Source: DASPKW01 sp038244055 (GTDB lineage Bacteria; Planctomycetota; Phycisphaerae; Tepidisphaerales; Tepidisphaeraceae). From it: a stretch of 8,539 nt of DNA. Shown in pieces: positions 7,025 to 8,539 of the stretch (positions are counted from its first letter, which is position 1; each line of letters opens with the position of its first letter). The position numbers were made by a program, and so were the translations under genes. Where the stretch lies: NCBI GenBank assembly GCA_038244055.1, contig JBBRTW010000317.1:1-8539 (forward strand), read 5' to 3'. The notes under the pieces are model-generated. The model did no database searches. It saw only the letters and a list, made by a program, of their open reading frames with translations, and was not told where the DNA came from.

Positions 7025-7130
7025 CGCGTGGCGGGAGCGTATTGTCGCGCGCGGTTGTCCATTAGGATGAGGCTTCGGTATGGGCCGCGACTCAAGCATC
7101 GTTATGATCAATGCTACCGCGCTCCGAAGA

Positions 7131-7168
7131 CCCTCACCCCCGCCCTCTCCCGGGTACTGGAGAGGGAG
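7131..7168. repeat. REP-like interspersed palindrome (CCCTCTCC...GGAGAGGG)
   Basis: CCCTCACCCCCG is followed by CCCTCTCC (7143-7150), an eight-base loop CGGGTACT, and GGAGAGGG (7159-7166). Read as protein, this type of element gives PHPRPLPGTGEG, a well-known false ORF signature of intergenic repeats found in many bacterial genomes. It can form an 8-bp GC-rich hairpin in the gap between the frameshifted gene and truB. If truB is transcribed from upstream of it (TATGAT at 7103-7108 is a weak -10 candidate), the hairpin would be in its leader. Confidence 0.7.
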
Positions 7169-7196
7169 TAAGAACTTAGCCAGCGCTTAATAAGTA

Positions 7197-8087
7197 ATGA
7201 CCCCCGGCATCCACCTTTTCCACACGCCCATCGGCCCGACGAGTTTTTCGTTGGTGCGGGAGTGCATGGAATCGCTGCGGCAGGAAGGGCGCGGGCGGGT
7301 TGCGGTTTGTCATGGGGGGACGCTGGATCCGTTCGCGAGCGGGCTGCTGCTGATGCTGGTCGAGCCGGCGACGAAGTTGTTCGATTATCTGCACGATATT
7401 CCCAAGGTGTATGAAGCGACGATTCGCTGGGGGATCGAGACCGACAATGGGGATTTGCTGGGGAAGACTATTTTTGAATCAGATGCTGCGGGGCTGACGG
7501 AGGCGCGGCTGGAGGAGGCGCTGGGGGATTTCATCGGCTGGCGCGAGCAGGTTCCGCCGGCCACCAGCGCCAGGCGCATCGATGGCGAGCGGGCGTATCT
7601 CAAGGCACATCGGGGGGAGGCGGTGGAGATGCCGGCCGGGCGCGCGTATCTGCACGAGGCGCGGTGGATCGGGCATGACTTGCCGCTGCGGAGCCGGCTG
7701 CGGGTGGTGGTGCGCGGGGGGTATTATGTGCGGGCGCTGGCGCGGGATCTGGGGCGGAGGATGGGGTGCGGGGGGCATTTGACGGAGCTCTGGCGGGCGG
7801 CGATTGGGCCGTGGGCTGATCCGGGGGAGGGAAGGGGCGCGGAGGTGCATGGGCGCGAGATCATGCCGTGGCTGGGGCGGCGGGAGTTAACGGATGAGGA
7901 GGTGGGGAAGTTGCGGGGGGGCGAAGCGATTGCGGGCGGAGGATTGCTGGAGGGGGATTGGAAATTGCCGGAGGGGTTTCCGGAGGGTGGGGCATTCGTG
8001 CGGGGGTTTCATCGGGGGAAGATGGTGTTTCTGCTGAGGATGGGGGAGGGGCTGGGGGTGGAGAGGGAGATGCGCAGGGGGGTGTAG
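7197..8087 (+). CDS. truB: tRNA pseudouridine-55 synthase TruB
   Basis: The 296-residue product isomerises U55 in the T-arm of tRNAs to pseudouridine in the cytoplasm. It carries the family motifs in order. HTPIGPTSFSLVRE is the N-terminal KPxGxTS-type stretch. HGGTLDPFASGLLLMLVEPATK carries the catalytic Asp (D44). KVYEATIRWGIETDNGDLLG has the active-site Tyr (Y72). QVPPATSARRIDGERAY follows, then GGYYVRALARDLG with the conserved Arg (R179), and LTELWRAAIG. The C-terminal RRELTDEEVGKLRGGEAI is the small PUA-like module. Length is close to the usual 300. Variations are Gly for the second residue of the usual HTGTLDP, and HTPIG instead of NKPxG. No Shine-Dalgarno sequence precedes the ATG (CTTAATAAGTA), but no better start exists. 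It is not next to rbfA, infB or rpsO, its common partners. Its 3' end is extremely G-rich, and it runs into the palindrome cluster that separates it from a convergent gene. Confidence 0.95.
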   Translation: MTPGIHLFHTPIGPTSFSLVRECMESLRQEGRGRVAVCHGGTLDPFASGLLLMLVEPATKLFDYLHDIPKVYEATIRWGIETDNGDLLGKTIFESDAAGLTEARLEEALGDFIGWREQVPPATSARRIDGERAYLKAHRGEAVEMPAGRAYLHEARWIGHDLPLRSRLRVVVRGGYYVRALARDLGRRMGCGGHLTELWRAAIGPWADPGEGRGAEVHGREIMPWLGRRELTDEEVGKLRGGEAIAGGGLLEGDWKLPEGFPEGGAFVRGFHRGKMVFLLRMGEGLGVEREMRRGV

Positions 8088-8094
8088 GGAATTT

Positions 8095-8266
8095 GGGTGC
8101 CATGCTTAGACCCGCCGCAAGTTAAGTCGATGCGCGCTGATTGCGTCATCGGCGGGGATAAGCATGTTCGTGTGTTCAGTGCGGTTCGCGCGAACATGCT
8201 TATCCCCGCCGATCATGCTGTATGCGCGAATGAATTTTATTCGCGGCGGGTCTACGCATGGCACCC
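8095..8266. repeat. Nested palindrome: four 17-base modules in alternating orientation (BIME-like), likely bidirectional terminator
   Basis: The whole region is one inverted repeat with 76-base arms (8095-8170 and 8191-8266) around a 20-base centre. By hand count the outer 24 bases match at 23 positions, the inner 23 match perfectly, and the middle 29 match at 16 with no gaps. Each arm is itself a hairpin, because the module CATGCTTAtcCCCGCCG occurs four times: plus at 8101-8117 (ga for tc), minus at 8150-8166, plus at 8195-8211, minus at 8244-8260 (G for the second T of CTTA, ga for tc). Both hairpins have 17-base arms and 32-base loops. Right-hand loop bases also contain a small hairpin, CGCGAAT...ATTCGCG (8225-8231 with 8239-8245). 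It begins eight bases after the truB stop and ends 15 bases before the stop of the convergent gene, so it probably acts on both transcripts. It resembles REP/BIME clusters in layout; its family is unknown to me. Confidence 0.85.
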
Positions 8267-8281
8267 GGCGCACCCATGAGA

Positions 8282-8539
8282 TCAATCCCGCCGCAACTGG
8301 TGCATGCCGGGGACTTTTTCGGTTTCGTAGAAGGGCTTGGGATCATCCACCGTATACGAAGGCGGGAACTGGTCGCCATGATACGGGACCGTCGTGAGGG
8401 GGGGCGTGATGAGGGCGAGGATGGGGGTGGCGATGATCTGCGGGATGGCGAGGACCGTCGTGTAGATATCGATGGCGGTGACATCATCGGGGGCCGAGCT
8501 GCGCGGGGGCGGGGGGAGGATGCGATAGGTCGGGCCGGC
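8282..8539 (-). CDS. Hypothetical protein, C-terminal 85 residues (partial, continues past right edge)
   Basis: On the minus strand one frame is open from the window edge to the TGA (complement of 8282-8284). Its codons end overwhelmingly in C or G, as expected of a real gene in this GC-rich genome, and it makes a sensible protein end. A Pro-rich stretch (YRILPPPPRSSAPDD) comes first, then a hydrophobic segment (VLAIPQIIATPILALI) that could be a membrane or buried helix, then a polar tail (YHGDQFPPSYTVDDPKPFYE, and KVPGMHQLRRD at the end). The start codon lies beyond the window. I recognise no family; a small exported or membrane-associated protein is a guess. It converges on truB, and the palindrome cluster lies just beyond its stop. 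The nearby minus frame 8200-8487, Ser/Pro/Arg rich, is only a shadow. Confidence 0.7.
   Translation of the reverse strand, partial: AGPTYRILPPPPRSSAPDDVTAIDIYTTVLAIPQIIATPILALITPPLTTVPYHGDQFPPSYTVDDPKPFYETEKVPGMHQLRRD

Noticed and set aside
7103..7108. TATGAT as a truB promoter -10
   Set aside because: The hexamer is good, but no -35 at normal spacing and no supporting features; kept only as a remark.
8095..8266. Reading the alternating repeats as a CRISPR array or tRNA
   Set aside because: The repeats alternate in orientation, and there is no series of direct repeats with unique spacers, no leader, no cas genes and no cloverleaf or T-arm consensus.
8097..8279. Plus-strand frame of 60 codons across the palindrome
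   Set aside because: It is generated by the inverted-repeat modules themselves and would translate mirrored repeats; no independent coding evidence.
8200..8487. Minus-strand Ser/Pro/Arg-rich frame of 95 codons
   Set aside because: It overlaps another minus frame (8282-8539) that has the correct codon bias and a natural protein end; this one is its shadow.

Overview
The window looks like a piece of an environmental planctomycete genome (possibly Phycisphaerae-like) that carries an acquired carbohydrate-degradation block. This assignment is inference. The right half (about 4130 to 8539) has G-rich coding strands, secreted proteins with HEAT-like or WD40-like repeats of the kind common in planctomycetes, and a TruB with planctomycete-like wording. 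The left half (1 to about 4060) has more balanced codon use and resembles Verrucomicrobia/Planctomycetes polysaccharide-utilisation cargo next to an IS66-type transposase. No search could be run, so all family calls rest on motif recognition.

Layout. 2-166: C-terminal end of an IS66-family transposase that enters from the left edge. 167-521: 355 bases without a convincing gene. 522-2906: a secreted five-domain family GH2 glycosidase. Its general acid/base position reads Gln (WSMGNQ) instead of the near-invariant Glu, while the nucleophile Glu is kept. 2940-4100: a second secreted TIM-barrel protein, 33 bases downstream, that looks like an uncharacterised clan GH-A hydrolase. The two probably form an operon acting on glycans outside the cytoplasm.

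4134-4787: an exported WD40-like protein that seems truncated after about three blades. 4793-6040: an exported protein with a HEAT-like stretch. 6205-7024: a membrane-anchored planctomycete-type hypothetical protein, split by a +1 frameshift inside or just after its transmembrane segment. 7197-8087: truB, tRNA pseudouridine-55 synthase, the only housekeeping gene recognised. 8282-8539: the C-terminal end of a minus-strand gene, with strong codon bias but no start codon inside the window.

Structure outside the genes is notable. Between convergent truB and the minus-strand gene lies a 172-base nested palindrome (8095-8266) built from four copies of a 17-base module in strictly alternating orientation. 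A CCCTCTCC/GGAGAGGG interspersed palindrome precedes truB. A degenerate CGCGAAGGG-like array lies at 6061-6099. Two genes (4134 and 6205) have a -10-like hexamer ending about 7 bases before the start codon and no Shine-Dalgarno sequence, which suggests leaderless transcripts. I found no CRISPR array, tRNA, rRNA or recognised defence system. The best candidates for something undescribed are the Gln-substituted GH2 with its unclassified GH-A-like partner, and the alternating palindrome.
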